Counted from the first letter of the stretch, positions 41,646 through 50,929 are shown. The stretch: 64,000 nucleotides of DNA from Flavobacteriales bacterium (GCA_016716605.1 JADJWA010000001.1:1054001-1118000); one strand, 5' to 3'. Notes: a model not told the origin generated them from the letters alone. Numbers and translations: made by a program.

Positions 41646-42713
41646 ATGCTCACAGGCAAGCGCATCCTGGTAGCACCGCTCGATTGGGGCCTGGGCCATT
41701 CGGCGCGTTGCGTGCCCATCATCCAACAGTTGATCGAATCGGGCGCCGTGCCGGTGATCGGCGCCGACAGAGGGCCGCTGGCCTTGCTGCGCGCGGAGTT
41801 CCCGGAGCTGGAGCATGTGCGCGTCCCGGGTGTCGATGTGCGGTACTCGAAGACGAGCAATCAGCTCTGGAGCATGGCGCGGCAGTTCCCGGCCATGGTC
41901 CGCAGCGTGCAGGCAGAGCGCGCCCTCTTCGATCGCCTGCGTGGCCGCTTGCGCCTCGATGCGGTGATCAGCGATCAGCGTTTCGGATTGCGCAGCCCCG
42001 AACTGCCGAGCATCCTCATCACGCATCAAGTGTTCCCTTTCACGCCATTCGCGCAAGCAGCGCTGCGCAAGCTGAACCTGCGCCATATCGCGCGCTTCGA
42101 CCGCTGCTGGGTGATGGACGAGCCCCAAGCGCCAGGACTTGCCGGCGAGCTCTCGCACGGCGCGGCCTTGCCGAAGAATGCGCGCTATATCGGCACCTTG
42201 AGCCGCATGGGCATGCATGAAACAGCCCGCGAGCGTTACGACATCGCGGCCGTGATCAGTGGGCCGGAGCCGCAGCGCACCTTGCTGGAGCACCGCCTCT
42301 TGGAGCAACTAAGCCGCATCCCCGGCAATCATTTGCTCGTGCTCGGCCAACCGGACAAGCCGCGCAACGAGCGCTCAGGCTCGGTGTCCATCCGCTCGCA
42401 CATGAGCGGCGATGAATTGGCCGGAGCCATGAGCGGGGCTCGCCTCATCGTTTCGCGCAGCGGCTACACAACCTTGATGGACCTCGCGGCGCTGGGAAGG
42501 AGCGCGCTCATCATCCCCACACCCGGACAGCAGGAGCAAGAGTACCTGGGCCGATTGCATGCGCGCACGGGTCGCTTCCTGGTGCAGTCACAGGAATCAA
42601 TCGATCTGATGGCTGCGATGAAATCAATCGGGAAGCACGAGGCCACAGCTCGTGCCAACGGGAACGAACTCTTGGCTGCAGCGCTCCATGAGCTCGCAGG
42701 CCTCATGGCCTGA
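41646..42713 (+). CDS. Glycosyltransferase of the MurG-like (GT-B) fold
   Basis: From ATG 41646 the protein is 355 residues. The N-terminal domain opens with RILVAPLDWGLGHSARCVPI, a glycine/histidine loop typical of GT-B enzymes that read UDP-sugars; the C-terminal donor-binding part has LLVLGQPDKP and IVSRSGYTTLMDLAALGRSALIIPTPGQQEQ, which matches the GT28/MurG C-terminal domain. No membrane helix is seen, so it is a cytoplasmic or peripheral enzyme. Acceptor and donor are unknown. AACCTTCG, a -7-like octamer, lies just before the start. The upstream region is shared with divergent trmB. Confidence 0.8.
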   Translation: MLTGKRILVAPLDWGLGHSARCVPIIQQLIESGAVPVIGADRGPLALLRAEFPELEHVRVPGVDVRYSKTSNQLWSMARQFPAMVRSVQAERALFDRLRGRLRLDAVISDQRFGLRSPELPSILITHQVFPFTPFAQAALRKLNLRHIARFDRCWVMDEPQAPGLAGELSHGAALPKNARYIGTLSRMGMHETARERYDIAAVISGPEPQRTLLEHRLLEQLSRIPGNHLLVLGQPDKPRNERSGSVSIRSHMSGDELAGAMSGARLIVSRSGYTTLMDLAALGRSALIIPTPGQQEQEYLGRLHARTGRFLVQSQESIDLMAAMKSIGKHEATARANGNELLAAALHELAGLMA

Positions 42714-42719
42714 CCCGCT

Positions 42720-42727
42720 TACCTTGC
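42720..42727 (+). promoter_or_regulatory. -7 box variant, TACCTTGC
   Basis: 4 nt before the ATG of the nuclease gene and 6 nt after the glycosyltransferase stop codon. Confidence 0.45.
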
Positions 42728-42731
42728 CGCC

Positions 42732-43967
42732 ATGCGCAAGGCCATCCTGCTGTCCGTGATCATGGTGCTCCCGGCATCTGCTTGGTGCCAGTACGACCTT
42801 GACGCCAACCTGCGCCGGCTGGAAGAGCAGCAGCAGCGCATGCTCACGGATCAGGCGCGCCTGCGGGACCGCTTGGACAGCGCCAAGCTCGCGATCATCC
42901 GCCGCGACCTGCGCGCGAAGGGTTTACCCAAGCTCGCAGAGGGCGCGGCAGTCGTGGAGCACCCGGGCCACATGCTCGTGTACAGCGAGCCACACGAGCA
43001 GCCCGAATGGGTGGCCCACATCGCCGTGCCGGACCTGATCACCGGGAACCTGGCCCGCATCGACTCATTCGTTGCGGATCCCAAGGTGCTCACAGGCACC
43101 GCCATCACTGCGGATTATTGGAACAGCGGCTACGACCGGGGCCACATGGTGCCGAGCGCCGATATGCGCTGGAACATGGAGGCCTTGCGCGCCACCTACT
43201 ACTACAGCAACGTGAGCCCGCAGAAGCCAGAGCTGAACCGGGGCGCGTGGGCCGAGCTCGAGGATTGGGCGCGCCGCTACGTGAACCACAGCAAGCGCCG
43301 CATCTTCATCGTTACCGGTCCGGTGCTCCGCGAGGGCCTGCCCACTCTCCAGAAGGCCGACCGCAAGAATGAGGTGAGCATCCCCGAGATGCACTGGAAG
43401 GTGATTGCCGACCTCGATGGCGACCAGCCCAAGGCCATCGGCTTCGTGATGCGCAATGGCCCGCAGGAATACCCGCCGATCAGCTACGCCGTCACGGTTG
43501 ACAGCGTGGAGCGCCTCACGGGCCTGGACTTCTTCCATGCCCTCGACGATGCCACCGAGGACCGGATCGAGGCCATGCGCGAGCCGAAGGATTGGTATGC
43601 GGAGGGCGACCCGTTCTTCGGCGAGGCCGAGCCGCTGAAGGCGCCATTGCCCAAGGGCATGTTCAACACGGTGCAGGCGAAGCACCACATCGGCAAGACC
43701 ATCACGGTGTGTGGCACGGTGGTGAGCGCGCGCAAGACCGCGAAGGCGAAGGCCATCTACCTCAACTTCGACCGGATGCACCCGCACCAGGATTTCTACG
43801 CCACCATCTGGGACTACAACAGCCCCAACTTCAGCTACGATCCGGAGACCGCGCTGCTGCAGAAGAAGGTCTGCGTCACGGGCAAGGTGACCGTGTACGA
43901 CGACATCCCGCGCATCAGCATCAACAACGAAGAGGAGGTGCGGCTGTACGAGGAGGCCGTTCGTTGA
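42732..43967 (+). CDS. Secreted DNA/RNA non-specific endonuclease with C-terminal OB-like domain
   Basis: The 411-residue protein begins with signal peptide RKAILLSVIMVLPASAWCQ. A short coiled-coil segment (~25-60) is followed by a NUC1/NucA-type nuclease domain with the catalytic DRGHMVPSAD (His138) and the metal-binding NVSPQKPELNRGAW. Residues ~310-405 form a separate beta-rich domain (GKTITVCGTVVSARKT...KVCVTGKVTVYDDIPRI), resembling an OB fold that may bind nucleic acid. It would act in the periplasm or outside, degrading DNA/RNA. It ends 3 nt before the convergent sensor kinase gene. Confidence 0.9.
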   Translation: MRKAILLSVIMVLPASAWCQYDLDANLRRLEEQQQRMLTDQARLRDRLDSAKLAIIRRDLRAKGLPKLAEGAAVVEHPGHMLVYSEPHEQPEWVAHIAVPDLITGNLARIDSFVADPKVLTGTAITADYWNSGYDRGHMVPSADMRWNMEALRATYYYSNVSPQKPELNRGAWAELEDWARRYVNHSKRRIFIVTGPVLREGLPTLQKADRKNEVSIPEMHWKVIADLDGDQPKAIGFVMRNGPQEYPPISYAVTVDSVERLTGLDFFHALDDATEDRIEAMREPKDWYAEGDPFFGEAEPLKAPLPKGMFNTVQAKHHIGKTITVCGTVVSARKTAKAKAIYLNFDRMHPHQDFYATIWDYNSPNFSYDPETALLQKKVCVTGKVTVYDDIPRISINNEEEVRLYEEAVR

Positions 43968-43970
43968 TGA

Positions 43971-45005
43971 TCAGGCGGCACCCTGCAGGGTGAAGGTGAA
44001 CGTGGCGCCCCGCCCCTCCACGCTCTTCACCGCGATGGTCTGGCCGTGCGCATCGATGATGTGCTTCACGATGGCCAGCCCAAGGCCGCTTCCGCCCTCG
44101 TTGCGGGCCCTGCTCTTGCCCACTCGGTAGAATCGCTCGAACAAACGGGGCAGATGCTCGGGGCTGATGCCGATGCCATCGTCATTCACATCAACGGCGA
44201 CCTGCTCGCCCATGCCATAGCACGATACCGTGCACCGGCCCCCTTCGCGCCCGTAGTTGATGGCGTTGTTGAGCAGGTTCGTCAGTACCTGGAGCAAGCG
44301 GTTCCGGTCGGCCATCACGGCGGTCCCGGCGGGCACATCGTTCACCAGCCGCACGCCTTTCTCCTGCGCGTGCAGCTCCAGGCCTTCCATGGCCTCCAGG
44401 GTGATCGCGCGAAGGTCGATCCGCGCCACTCGGAGCTCCATCACGCCGCTTTCGAGCTTGGTGATCAGGTCCAGGTCCTCCACGATCTTCATCAATCGCT
44501 CCACCCCATTCGATGCGCGCTCCAGGAAATCACGGTTCACCTTGCCATCCTCCAAGCCGCCCTCGAGCAGGGTGAGGATGTAGCCCTGGATGTTGAAGAT
44601 GGGCGTCTTGAGCTCATGCGCGAGGTTACCGATGAACTCGCGCCGGAATTTCTCACGCTCCTGCAGGTCGCGGATCTCCGTGCGCCTCTCACTGGCCCAC
44701 TCGGCCACCTCCGCGTTCACGCGGCTCAGCTCATCACCTCCTCTGGCCTGCGTCCCGGCCTTCGAGCGCCGCAGGTCGTGAACCGTGCGGTACAGGGTCT
44801 TGATGCGGCCGTGCACGAAGCGTTCGATGCCGAAAGCGAATGTGGCGTATGCCACCGCGAACAACAGGATGGCGCTCAGGAAGGTCCACCAGTGCGCCAG
44901 CCCGGTGCTGGCCACATCAACGGCCACGCCCGCCAGCAGCCCTCCCGCCACGGCGACCACCAAGGCAGCGAGCAGGGCCACACGGCGCGTAGTGAGCTGG
45001 TCCAT
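43971..45005 (-). CDS. Membrane sensor histidine kinase (PhoR-like)
   Basis: From ATG 45005 the protein is 344 residues: two membrane helices (about 8-33 and 42-62) with almost no periplasmic loop, a helical linker, the HisKA box FIGNLAHELKTPIFN with His130, and an ATPase domain with N box (LTNLLNNAINYG), G1 (DVNDDGIGI), F box (LFERFYRV) and G2 (GGSGLGLAI). The short sensor part and layout resemble PhoR-type kinases. No response regulator is adjacent. It is divergent from a Na/Pi symporter with PhoU-like domain, so a link to phosphate sensing is plausible but unproved. TAAACTTGC at 45023-45031 may be its promoter box. Confidence 0.88.
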   Translation of the reverse strand: MDQLTTRRVALLAALVVAVAGGLLAGVAVDVASTGLAHWWTFLSAILLFAVAYATFAFGIERFVHGRIKTLYRTVHDLRRSKAGTQARGGDELSRVNAEVAEWASERRTEIRDLQEREKFRREFIGNLAHELKTPIFNIQGYILTLLEGGLEDGKVNRDFLERASNGVERLMKIVEDLDLITKLESGVMELRVARIDLRAITLEAMEGLELHAQEKGVRLVNDVPAGTAVMADRNRLLQVLTNLLNNAINYGREGGRCTVSCYGMGEQVAVDVNDDGIGISPEHLPRLFERFYRVGKSRARNEGGSGLGLAIVKHIIDAHGQTIAVKSVEGRGATFTFTLQGAA

Positions 45006-45105
45006 GAGGGATGCGGAATCGCGCAAGTTTACTCGTGCATCACCCGGGCCTGTGCATCGCATCGCCTTCAGCCGGTGAATTAACCTTGCCGCAACAAGGC
45101 GCCGG

Positions 45106-45113
45106 TAGCTTGC
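45106..45113 (+). promoter_or_regulatory. -7 box variant, TAGCTTGC
   Basis: 16 nt before the ATG of the Na/Pi symporter gene. Confidence 0.35.
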
Positions 45114-45129
45114 CGCACGCTCACGCCAC

Positions 45130-46815
45130 ATGCCGTTCGGATTGATTGAGATCCTCACCCTTGCCGGGTCGCTTGGCCTGTTCATCTACGGCATGAAGGT
45201 GATGAGCGAGGGCTTGCAGAAGGTGGCCGGCCGCCGCATGCGCAACGTGCTCTCGAGCATGACGGCGAACCGTTTCCGAGGCGTGCTGACCGGATTGGTG
45301 AGCACGGCGGTGATCCAGAGCAGCAGCGCCGCCACGGTAATGGTGGTGGGCTTCGTGAATGCGGGCCTGCTCAGTGTGCGCCAGGCCATCAGCGTGATCA
45401 TGGGCGCCAACATCGGCACCACCATCAAAGCGGTCCTCTTCAGCTGGGCGGTCTTCGCGGACCTGAGCATCACCAGGTTCGCCATCCCGATCATCGGCAT
45501 CGCCTTCCCGCTGCTCTTCATCAAGTCACCGCGGGCACGTGCCGGCGCGGAGTTCTTCATGGGCGTTGCCCTGCTCTTCCTGGGCATCGAGTTCCTCAAG
45601 CAATCAGTGCCCGCCCCATCGGCGGAGGCGCTCAGCTTCCTGCACGGCCTCAGCGACCGTGGCCTGCTATCGGTGCTGTTCTTCGTGGCCGTCGGCGCAG
45701 CCCTCTCAGCCGTGATCCAGAGCTCCAGCGCCTCCATCGCACTCACGCTCGTGCTCTGCGAGAACGGCACCATCGGCTACGACATGGCCGCCGCCCTGGT
45801 GCTGGGCGAGAACATCGGCACCACCCTCACGGCCAACATCGCCGCGCTGGTGGCCAGCGCCTGGGCCAAGCGCACGGCACGCGCGCACCTGCTCTTCAAC
45901 CTCATCGGCGTTTCATGGGCCCTGCTCCTGTTCAGGCCCACCCTCGACGCCATCGACGCCCTCATCACCTGGCAGTTCGGCGCATCGCCCTACAACGAGC
46001 CTTCGTCCATCAAGTGGGCCCTCACCGCCCTGCACATCGGGTTCAACGTGGCCAACACCCTGCTCCTGGTGAGCTTCGTGCCCATGCTCGAGCGCATCGT
46101 CACCTGGATGGTGCCCGCGCGCACCCAGCTCGATGAGGAGTTCCGGCTGGAGTACCTCGATGCCGACATCCCGCTCTCCCCGGAGGTCTCGCTGATCGAA
46201 GCGCGCCGCGAGATCGCGCGCTTCGGCAAGCTCACGCATGAGATGCTGGGCATGACTCGCCAGCTGCTCACCGCGCGCGACCCCATCGCGCGAGACCGCC
46301 TCATGCAGCGCTTGGAGCGTTACGAGCAGATCACTGACCGTATCGAGGTGGAGGTGGGCAAGTACCTCACGAAGACCAGCACCGAAGCGCGCAATGAAGA
46401 GCTCAGCGGGCGGATCCGGGGCATGCTCAGCATCGTGGGCGATCTGGAGCGCGTGGGCGACATATTCTTCCAGATGAGCAAATCGATGGAGCGCAAGCTC
46501 GACGATAAGCTCTGGTTCTCCCCAGAGCAGCGCCAGGACCTGCTCTCCATGCTCGAGTTGCTCGATCAGGCATTCGAGGTGATGATCGCCAACCTCGATG
46601 CGGAGCAGGAGGCTGTTCGCCTCGATGCGGCCGTGGAGGCGGAGCAGCGGATCAATGCCATGCGCGACCAGCTCCGGCTCAAGCACTGGCGCAGCATCGA
46701 GGGAGGCGACTACAATGTGCGCAGCGGCCTGGTGTACCACGACTTGTTCAGCAGTTGCGAGAAGGTGGGTGACCACCTGATCAATGTAAGCGAGGCGCTC
46801 GCGGGCGAGATGTGA
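45130..46815 (+). CDS. Na+/phosphate symporter with C-terminal PhoU-like domain
   Basis: The 561-residue protein has two inverted halves of about four helices each. Each half carries the QSSS signature of the Na/Pi-II family: AVIQSSSAATVMVVG (first) and AVIQSSSASIALTLV (second), with GANIGTTIKA and GENIGTTLTAN following. Residues ~350-555 form helical PhoU-like bundles (EIARFGKLTHEMLG, VGDLERVGDIFFQMS). It should import phosphate with sodium across the inner membrane, or export it in some relatives. The divergent sensor kinase suggests phosphate-linked control. Confidence 0.93.
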   Translation: MPFGLIEILTLAGSLGLFIYGMKVMSEGLQKVAGRRMRNVLSSMTANRFRGVLTGLVSTAVIQSSSAATVMVVGFVNAGLLSVRQAISVIMGANIGTTIKAVLFSWAVFADLSITRFAIPIIGIAFPLLFIKSPRARAGAEFFMGVALLFLGIEFLKQSVPAPSAEALSFLHGLSDRGLLSVLFFVAVGAALSAVIQSSSASIALTLVLCENGTIGYDMAAALVLGENIGTTLTANIAALVASAWAKRTARAHLLFNLIGVSWALLLFRPTLDAIDALITWQFGASPYNEPSSIKWALTALHIGFNVANTLLLVSFVPMLERIVTWMVPARTQLDEEFRLEYLDADIPLSPEVSLIEARREIARFGKLTHEMLGMTRQLLTARDPIARDRLMQRLERYEQITDRIEVEVGKYLTKTSTEARNEELSGRIRGMLSIVGDLERVGDIFFQMSKSMERKLDDKLWFSPEQRQDLLSMLELLDQAFEVMIANLDAEQEAVRLDAAVEAEQRINAMRDQLRLKHWRSIEGGDYNVRSGLVYHDLFSSCEKVGDHLINVSEALAGEM

Positions 46816-46903
46816 TCCAAGCCGGCCTGACGAGTGCTGCAGCGCGGGGCCATTGCGCCGTTCATGTGGCTGCGAGAGGCTGCAGGATGGGCGCTTAAAG
46901 TGC

Positions 46904-47686
46904 TCATGGTGGAGCGACAGCGGGATCCTGCTTCAGCATGGCGGACAGGGTCGCATACAACTCAGGCTCGGCCTTCCTGAAATCCAGCGGCAGCTCGAAG
47001 AAGTACTCCACGGCCACCGCGAAGAATTCCGCCTGGTTGGTGCCCGCATAGTCGCGGAAGAAGTGCGGCTCCTGGCGTTTGATGCGTGACACATGCTCGC
47101 TGGCTAGGCGGTTCCACATGGAGAGGAGCCGTCGGTCCAGGAAGTTGTGCTCGCTGTTCTCGATCATGTCCTCGAACCAGAGCGCGTGCGCCAGCTCATG
47201 CAGGCCCACGTTGTGCGCGTCGCGGCTGTGCGCATAGCCATGCACGAAGTCCTCCCAGCTGATGATGATGATGCCCGGTCGGGGACGCACCTCCCCTTGG
47301 TGCATGCGGCCGCTCTTCGGCGATCGGTAGGTGTCCGGATACACGACGATGCGCTCGAAGTGCCGCAGTACCAGGTCCGGGAAGCCCATGAGCAGCTGCG
47401 CGGCGCAGGCGCTGATCATCACCTTCATCTCCTCGGCCACGGTGATGCCCGCGCCGACCCAATCCTTCTCGTGCATAAAGGCCGCGGTGATGCGCTCCAT
47501 GCGATGCTTCCCGGCGTCATCGAGCCGCTGGTAGTGGATGGCGTACTTGGCGAGGATGGCCTTGTGCGGCGCGGACAGCCCTTGGCCGGGCGACCGCTTC
47601 ATCATGCGCCGCAGCAGGCTGTTCAGCCCAAACGCCGCAGCCACCGTGGCAACGGTGCCGATGATGTCGAGCAGGCGGGTCGCCAT
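46904..47686 (-). CDS. mtfA: Zinc-dependent peptidase of the MtfA (M90) family
   Basis: The 260-residue protein has an N-terminal hydrophobic segment (about 5-22) and the metal site HELAH (His163, Glu164, His167) in GLHELAHALWFED, with a downstream glutamate in NQAEFFAVAVEYFFE as probable third ligand. The IIISWEDFVHGYAHSRDAHNVG block is typical of MtfA, which in E. coli binds the repressor Mlc and has aminopeptidase activity. It is last in a minus-strand unit aspS-guaD-mtfA with gaps of 11 and 10 nt. Confidence 0.9.
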   Translation of the reverse strand: MATRLLDIIGTVATVAAAFGLNSLLRRMMKRSPGQGLSAPHKAILAKYAIHYQRLDDAGKHRMERITAAFMHEKDWVGAGITVAEEMKVMISACAAQLLMGFPDLVLRHFERIVVYPDTYRSPKSGRMHQGEVRPRPGIIIISWEDFVHGYAHSRDAHNVGLHELAHALWFEDMIENSEHNFLDRRLLSMWNRLASEHVSRIKRQEPHFFRDYAGTNQAEFFAVAVEYFFELPLDFRKAEPELYATLSAMLKQDPAVAPP

Positions 47687-47696
47687 CTCGGATCGA

Positions 47697-48176
47697 TCAA
47701 TAGGCGGTCTTGTCGGCCTTCGATTTCCAGGCGGCGAACACAGCGCGCGCCTCTTCGCGCAGCACCTGTGCCAAGGTTGAGATCCGGCGCTGCTCCGGTG
47801 GCAACGGCAGCTCGTCGTAGATCAGCTGGTCGTCGAAGCCCGCATCGGCCGCATCGGCGCGCGTTGCGGCGAACACGATGCGATCGGGGCGCGCCCAGTA
47901 GATGGCGCCCAGGCACATGGGGCAGGGCTCGCAGCTGGTGTAGAGCGTGCAGCCTTCGAGCTGGAAGGAGCCAATCGCTTGGCACGCTTCGCGGATGGCT
48001 ACCACCTCGGCGTGCGCCGTGGGGTCGTTGCTGCTGGTGACCTTGTTGTTGCCGCGCCCGATGATCTCGCCGTCCTTCACGATCACGCATCCAAAGGGGC
48101 CGCCTTCGTTGCGGTCCATGCCGGCGCGGGCAAGGGCGATGGCTTCGCGGAGGAAGCGCTCGTCATTAGGGTCCAT
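47697..48176 (-). CDS. guaD: Nucleoside/guanine deaminase
   Basis: The 159-residue cytidine-deaminase-like enzyme has the zinc site HAEV (His55, catalytic Glu57) and EPCPMC (Cys85, Cys88). The length, the GPFGCVIVKDGEIIGRGNNKV start, GAIYWARPDRIVFAATRADAA and a C-terminal helix ending KADKTAY resemble guanine deaminase of the GuaD type, which makes xanthine, rather than TadA. It sits between aspS and mtfA with very short gaps, so it is likely cotranscribed. Confidence 0.85.
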   Translation of the reverse strand: MDPNDERFLREAIALARAGMDRNEGGPFGCVIVKDGEIIGRGNNKVTSSNDPTAHAEVVAIREACQAIGSFQLEGCTLYTSCEPCPMCLGAIYWARPDRIVFAATRADAADAGFDDQLIYDELPLPPEQRRISTLAQVLREEARAVFAAWKSKADKTAY

Positions 48177-48187
48177 GACAGCGAATG

Positions 48188-49939
48188 TCAGGACTTCACC
48201 TCGATCCCCAGCTCCTTCAATTGGATGTCATCGATCCGGCTCGGCGCGTCAATCATCACATCGCGCCCGGCGTTGTTCTTCGGGAAGGCGATGAACTCAC
48301 GGATATCCGTGCGGTGTCCGAAGAGGCTCACCCAGCGGTCGAAGCCGAAGGCCGCGCCACCGTGCGGGGGGGCCCCGAACTCGAAGGCATCCATGAGGAA
48401 GCCGAATTTGTAACGGGCCTCCTCATCGGTGAAGCCGAGCACTCGGAACATGGCTTCTTGCATGGTGCGGTCATGAATGCGGATGCTGCCGCCGCCGATC
48501 TCGGTGCCGTTGATCACCAGGTCGTAGGCGTTGGCGCGCACGCTGCCGAGGTCGCGCTGGTCGAATAGTTTCTGCGCGTCCTCAGGCTTCGGTGCGGTGA
48601 AAGGGTGGTGCATGGCATGCCAGCGCCCTGTCTCTTCGTCCTGCTCCAGCAGCGGAAAGTCCACCACCCAGAGCGGCTTGTACACCTTGGGATCGCGCAG
48701 GCCGAGCAGCTCGCCCAGATGCAGGCGCAATTCGTTCAGTTGCTTGCGGGTCTTGTCGGCATTGCCCGCCATGATGCAGAGGAGGTCGCCTTGCTTCATG
48801 CCGAAGCGTTCGGCCCAGCGTTGCAGGTGCTCGGGCGTGTAGAACTTGTCCACTGTGCTCTTCAAGCCTTCTTCGGTCCACTTCACGAACACGATGCCCG
48901 AGGCACCGATCTGCGGGCGCTTCACGAAGTCGATGAGCGCGTCGGTCTGCTTGCGGCTCCATGCAGCGCACCCTTCGGTGTTGATGCCAACGACGAGTTC
49001 CGCTTCATCGAAGACCTTGAAGCCCGCGTCTTTCGTGAGGTCGTTCAGTTCGTGGAAGCGCATGCCGAAACGCAGGTCGGGCTTGTCGCATCCGTAATTG
49101 CGCATCGCCTCATCGAAGCTCATGCGCGGGAAGGGGCCATCGAATCCCACCTTATGGATGGCCTTGAACAGGTGCTTGGCCATGCCCTCGAAGGTGTTCA
49201 GGATGTCCTCCTGTTCCACGAAGGCCATCTCGCAATCGATCTGCGTGAACTCCGGCTGACGGTCCTGGCGCAGGTCCTCGTCGCGGAAGCACTTCACGAT
49301 CTGGAAGTAGCGGTCGAAGCCGGCCACCATCAGCAATTGCTTGAAGGTCTGCGGGCTCTGCGGCAGTGCGTAGAACTCGCCCTGATGCATGCGGCTGGGC
49401 ACCACGAAGTCGCGCGCGCCTTCCGGCGTGCTCTTGATCAGCACGGGCGTTTCAACTTCGAGGAATTGCTGCGCGCTGAGGTAGTTGCGCACTTCGATGG
49501 CCATGCGGTGGCGTAACTCGAAATTGCGTCGCACGTTGGCGCGGCGCAGGTCCAGGTAGCGGTACCTGGCGCGCAGCTCATCGCCGCCATCGGTTTCTTC
49601 TTCGATGGTGAAGGGCGGGGTCTGCGCACTGTTCAGCACTTTCAGCCCGGTGACGACCAGCTCGATCTCTCCCGTGGGCATGTTGGGGTTCTTGTTCTCC
49701 CGCTCCTTCACGCTGCCGGTTACCTGCACCACGAATTCACGGCCCAGTTCGCGCGCGGCTTCGCACAGGGAAGCATCGCGCTCCATGTTGAAGCTGAGCT
49801 GCGTGACGCCGAAGCGATCGCGGAGGTCCGTGAACGTGAGTCCGCCCAGATCGCGTGAGCGTTGCACCCATCCTGCGAGGGTCACGGTCTTTCCGGCGTC
49901 GGCGAGGCGGAGTTCGCCACAGGTGTGCGTACGGTACAT
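48188..49939 (-). CDS. aspS: Aspartyl-tRNA synthetase
   Basis: The 583-residue class II synthetase has an N-terminal OB anticodon-binding domain (TVTLAGWVQRSRDLGGLTFTDLRDR), the class II motif 2 region FRDEDLRQDRQPEFTQID and motif 3 AFGFDRW, with the bacterial insertion domain (~280-430). The length fits bacterial AspRS. A consensus -7 box (TACCTTCG) lies 17 nt upstream and it leads the unit aspS-guaD-mtfA. Whether it is discriminating cannot be told by eye. Confidence 0.97.
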   Translation of the reverse strand: MYRTHTCGELRLADAGKTVTLAGWVQRSRDLGGLTFTDLRDRFGVTQLSFNMERDASLCEAARELGREFVVQVTGSVKERENKNPNMPTGEIELVVTGLKVLNSAQTPPFTIEEETDGGDELRARYRYLDLRRANVRRNFELRHRMAIEVRNYLSAQQFLEVETPVLIKSTPEGARDFVVPSRMHQGEFYALPQSPQTFKQLLMVAGFDRYFQIVKCFRDEDLRQDRQPEFTQIDCEMAFVEQEDILNTFEGMAKHLFKAIHKVGFDGPFPRMSFDEAMRNYGCDKPDLRFGMRFHELNDLTKDAGFKVFDEAELVVGINTEGCAAWSRKQTDALIDFVKRPQIGASGIVFVKWTEEGLKSTVDKFYTPEHLQRWAERFGMKQGDLLCIMAGNADKTRKQLNELRLHLGELLGLRDPKVYKPLWVVDFPLLEQDEETGRWHAMHHPFTAPKPEDAQKLFDQRDLGSVRANAYDLVINGTEIGGGSIRIHDRTMQEAMFRVLGFTDEEARYKFGFLMDAFEFGAPPHGGAAFGFDRWVSLFGHRTDIREFIAFPKNNAGRDVMIDAPSRIDDIQLKELGIEVKS

Positions 49940-49956
49940 GGTTCGTCGAAGGCCCG

Positions 49957-49964
49957 CGAAGGTA
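49957..49964 (-). promoter_or_regulatory. Bacteroidota -7 box, TACCTTCG
   Basis: On the minus strand, 17 nt before the aspS ATG. The same octamer precedes the genes at 51322-52461 and 61341-61775. Confidence 0.55.
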
Positions 49965-49975
49965 TCCGGCGCGGC

Positions 49976-50866
49976 TCAGTCCTTTTCGGCCATTAGCGCA
50001 GCGCGGGCTTCCTGCAGCTGGGCCAGGGTCTCCACTGGGGGCTCCGGGCGCTTCAGGTCCAGCACCTCCAGCTGCTCGCGCACCAATCGGCCGACAATGG
50101 CTCGGGTCTCCCATTGGTCATCGGCGGGAACGATGTACCAAGGGGCATGCGGTGCGGCGGTGGCACCGATGGCCTGCTCATAAGCGTGCCTGTAGGCATC
50201 CCAGTGCCCGCGCTCCTTCACGTCGCCGGGATTGAACTTCCAGTTCTTCGCCGGGTCGTCGATGCGATCGAGGAAGCGCTCCTTCTGAGCCGTGCGGCTC
50301 ATATGCAGGTAGAACTTCATGATCACCGTTCCGCTTTCGGCCAGCTGCTTCTCCCAGGCCCGGATGGCGGCATAGCGCGATTCCCAGAAGGCGGCATCGA
50401 TGTCCTTCACCGATGCGATGCCCGGTATGCTTTGCCCAAGGATGAACTCCGGGTGCACGCGCGTCACCAGCACCTCTTCGTAGTGGCTGCGGTTGTGTAT
50501 GCCGATGTGGCCGCGCTCGGGCACCGCTTGTGAATGGCGCCAGAGGAAATCGTGGCTGCGCTCCAGGGAGCTCGGCGCCTTGAAGCTCCACACGCGCACA
50601 CCTTGGGGGTTCACGCCGCTCATCACGTGGCGGATGCAGCTGTCCTTGCCGGCGGCATCCATGGCCTGGAAGATGAGCAGCACGGCATGCTGGCCAGCTG
50701 CGTAGAGCACCTCCTGCAGCTCCGCGATGCGGGTCCGGTCTTTATCCAGCCGCTCTTTCAGCACCTTCTTATCGGCCTCTTTCGGGAGGTCGCAGAAGTG
50801 GTTCTTGATACTGAACCCGCCACGGGCATTCACGGTGAAGCGGGGGTCGTGCAGGAGGTTTTTCAT
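49976..50866 (-). CDS. ppk2: Polyphosphate kinase 2 family protein
   Basis: From ATG 50866 the protein is 296 residues. It resembles class III PPK2 enzymes, which phosphorylate AMP/ADP from polyphosphate: Walker A FQAMDAAGKDSCIRHVM (~67-82), PQGVRVWSFKAPSS, and Walker B region GIHNRSHYEEVLVTRVHPE. The residue before NRSHYE is His124 where the relatives I recall have Phe; the neighbouring catalytic residues are unchanged. KFNPGDVKERGHWDAY and APWYIVPADDQWETR complete the fold. The start is supported by a -7 box 6 nt upstream. Confidence 0.93.
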   Translation of the reverse strand: MKNLLHDPRFTVNARGGFSIKNHFCDLPKEADKKVLKERLDKDRTRIAELQEVLYAAGQHAVLLIFQAMDAAGKDSCIRHVMSGVNPQGVRVWSFKAPSSLERSHDFLWRHSQAVPERGHIGIHNRSHYEEVLVTRVHPEFILGQSIPGIASVKDIDAAFWESRYAAIRAWEKQLAESGTVIMKFYLHMSRTAQKERFLDRIDDPAKNWKFNPGDVKERGHWDAYRHAYEQAIGATAAPHAPWYIVPADDQWETRAIVGRLVREQLEVLDLKRPEPPVETLAQLQEARAALMAEKD

Positions 50867-50872
50867 CGCGCC

Positions 50873-50880
50873 CGAATCTA
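50873..50880 (-). promoter_or_regulatory. Bacteroidota -7 box, TAGATTCG
   Basis: On the minus strand, only 6 nt before the ATG of the PPK2 gene. Confidence 0.55.
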
Positions 50881-50929
50881 GGTCGCCGCGAAGGGATGGT
50901 TCCCGATCTTCACGGCTCACAACCGCACC

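Noticed and set aside
40704..42308. Extended N-terminus of trmB (534 codons)
   Set aside because: The extra part is antisense to the glycosyltransferase gene; the promoter box and family length fix the start at 41393.
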